Source: Candidatus Hecatellales archaeon (GTDB lineage Archaea > Thermoproteota > Bathyarchaeia > Hecatellales > Hecatellaceae). From it: a stretch of 5,821 bases of DNA. Below the pieces are notes generated by a model. The model did not search any database. It had not been told where the DNA came from and was given only the letters and a program-made list of their open reading frames with translations. A program made the translations under genes and the position numbers. Every line of letters begins with the position of its first letter. Position 1 is the stretch's first letter. This document shows, one piece after another, positions 5,477 through 5,821 of the stretch. The stretch covers positions 1 through 5,821 of the forward strand of contig QMXU01000069.1 of the NCBI GenBank assembly GCA_003662305.1, written 5' to 3'.

Positions 5477-5821
5477 TTAGGAAGCCTTCTGAAGCTTTTC
5501 CAGCAGTTTAACCACTCCGTGAATTATGGCTTCAGGGCGTGGAGGACATCCAGGCACGTAGACGTCCACGGGGAGAACCTTGTCAACTCCCTCGTAAACG
5601 TTGTAGCACTGCTGGAATACTCCACCTGTCCCAGCACAGTTTCCAACAACCAGCAGGAACTTGGGGTCAGGCGTCTGCTCGTATATCCTTACGATTCTGT
5701 CTCTAATCTGCCTTGTAACGGAGCCTGTTACAACTATCACGTCGGCATGCCTTGGGCTTCCCTTAAGCAGAATGCCGAATCTTTCCACGTCGAACCTCGG
5801 TGTTAGCGCGGCTAAAACTTC
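5477..5821 (-). CDS. nuoB: NuoB-like / [NiFe] hydrogenase small subunit, 5' end cut by window
   Basis: C-terminal 114 residues of the small electron-transfer subunit (NuoB, FpoB, EchC, MbhJ family), which holds one [4Fe-4S] cluster next to the active site. The frame is open to the right edge and begins with EVLAALTPRFDVERFGILL, the usual stretch just after the N-terminal cysteine motif (normally CxGC or CC then D/x-I-E). That motif and perhaps 30-50 residues are therefore missing. An internal GTG at 5788 is not the start because the conserved LTPRFD lies before it. Also seen: GSPRHADVIVVTG, VVGNCAGTGG with C62 of the visible part, and VYVPGCPPRPEAI with C92; these are the other two cluster ligands. 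An extra cysteine (C72, in FQQCYNV) is not expected to be a ligand. The wording VDVYVPGCPPRPE is shared by NuoB and group 4 hydrogenases; the large-subunit neighbour decides for hydrogenase. Stop TAA. Confidence 0.93.
   Translation of the reverse strand, partial: EVLAALTPRFDVERFGILLKGSPRHADVIVVTGSVTRQIRDRIVRIYEQTPDPKFLLVVGNCAGTGGVFQQCYNVYEGVDKVLPVDVYVPGCPPRPEAIIHGVVKLLEKLQKAS

Overview
The window holds one unbroken run of nine co-directional genes, all on the minus strand and read from right to left. They encode a membrane-bound, complex I-like respiratory module. The order is small subunit (NuoB-like), NuoC-like, large subunit (NuoD-like), NuoH, NuoI, split NuoJ (two genes), NuoK, NuoL. Both ends are cut: the NuoB-like gene lacks its 5' end at the right edge, and nuoL lacks its 3' end at the left edge. 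Genes are separated by 0-17 bases or overlap by a few, so this looks like the middle of one long operon. Its promoter lies beyond the right edge and its terminator beyond the left edge. No RNA gene, mobile element, CRISPR array, promoter or terminator is seen, and no stretch longer than about 20 bases is non-coding.

The main point is the large subunit. It sits where complex I has NuoD, but it keeps both cysteine pairs that hold the Ni-Fe centre of a [NiFe] hydrogenase: RVCGICSCIH near the N-terminus and DPCLSCTAR near the C-terminus. Ordinary NuoD has lost these residues. The complex is therefore best read as a group 4, energy-converting, membrane-bound [NiFe] hydrogenase built on a Nuo/Fpo-style gene order. 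The nuo symbols used below mark homology and position, not NADH:quinone chemistry. There is no nuoE, nuoF or nuoG between the large subunit and nuoH, so no NADH-oxidising module is encoded here.

Inferred mechanism: a reduced carrier, most simply ferredoxin, gives electrons to the two [4Fe-4S] clusters of NuoI. They pass through the single [4Fe-4S] cluster of the NuoB-like subunit to the Ni-Fe site, where protons are reduced to H2 (or the reverse). NuoH joins the hydrophilic arm to the membrane. NuoJ-N, NuoJ-C, NuoK and the antiporter-like NuoL couple this to H+ or Na+ movement.

The organism is most likely an archaeon. Reasons: GGTGA-type ribosome binding sites at tight spacing; GTG and TTG starts; frequent ATA, AGG and AGA codons; an fpo-like layout without nuoEFG; split nuoJ as in methanogen fpo operons; and protein signatures closest in feel to archaeal group 4 hydrogenases. 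A Bathyarchaeia-like or related Thermoproteota lineage is possible, but the sequence alone does not settle it.
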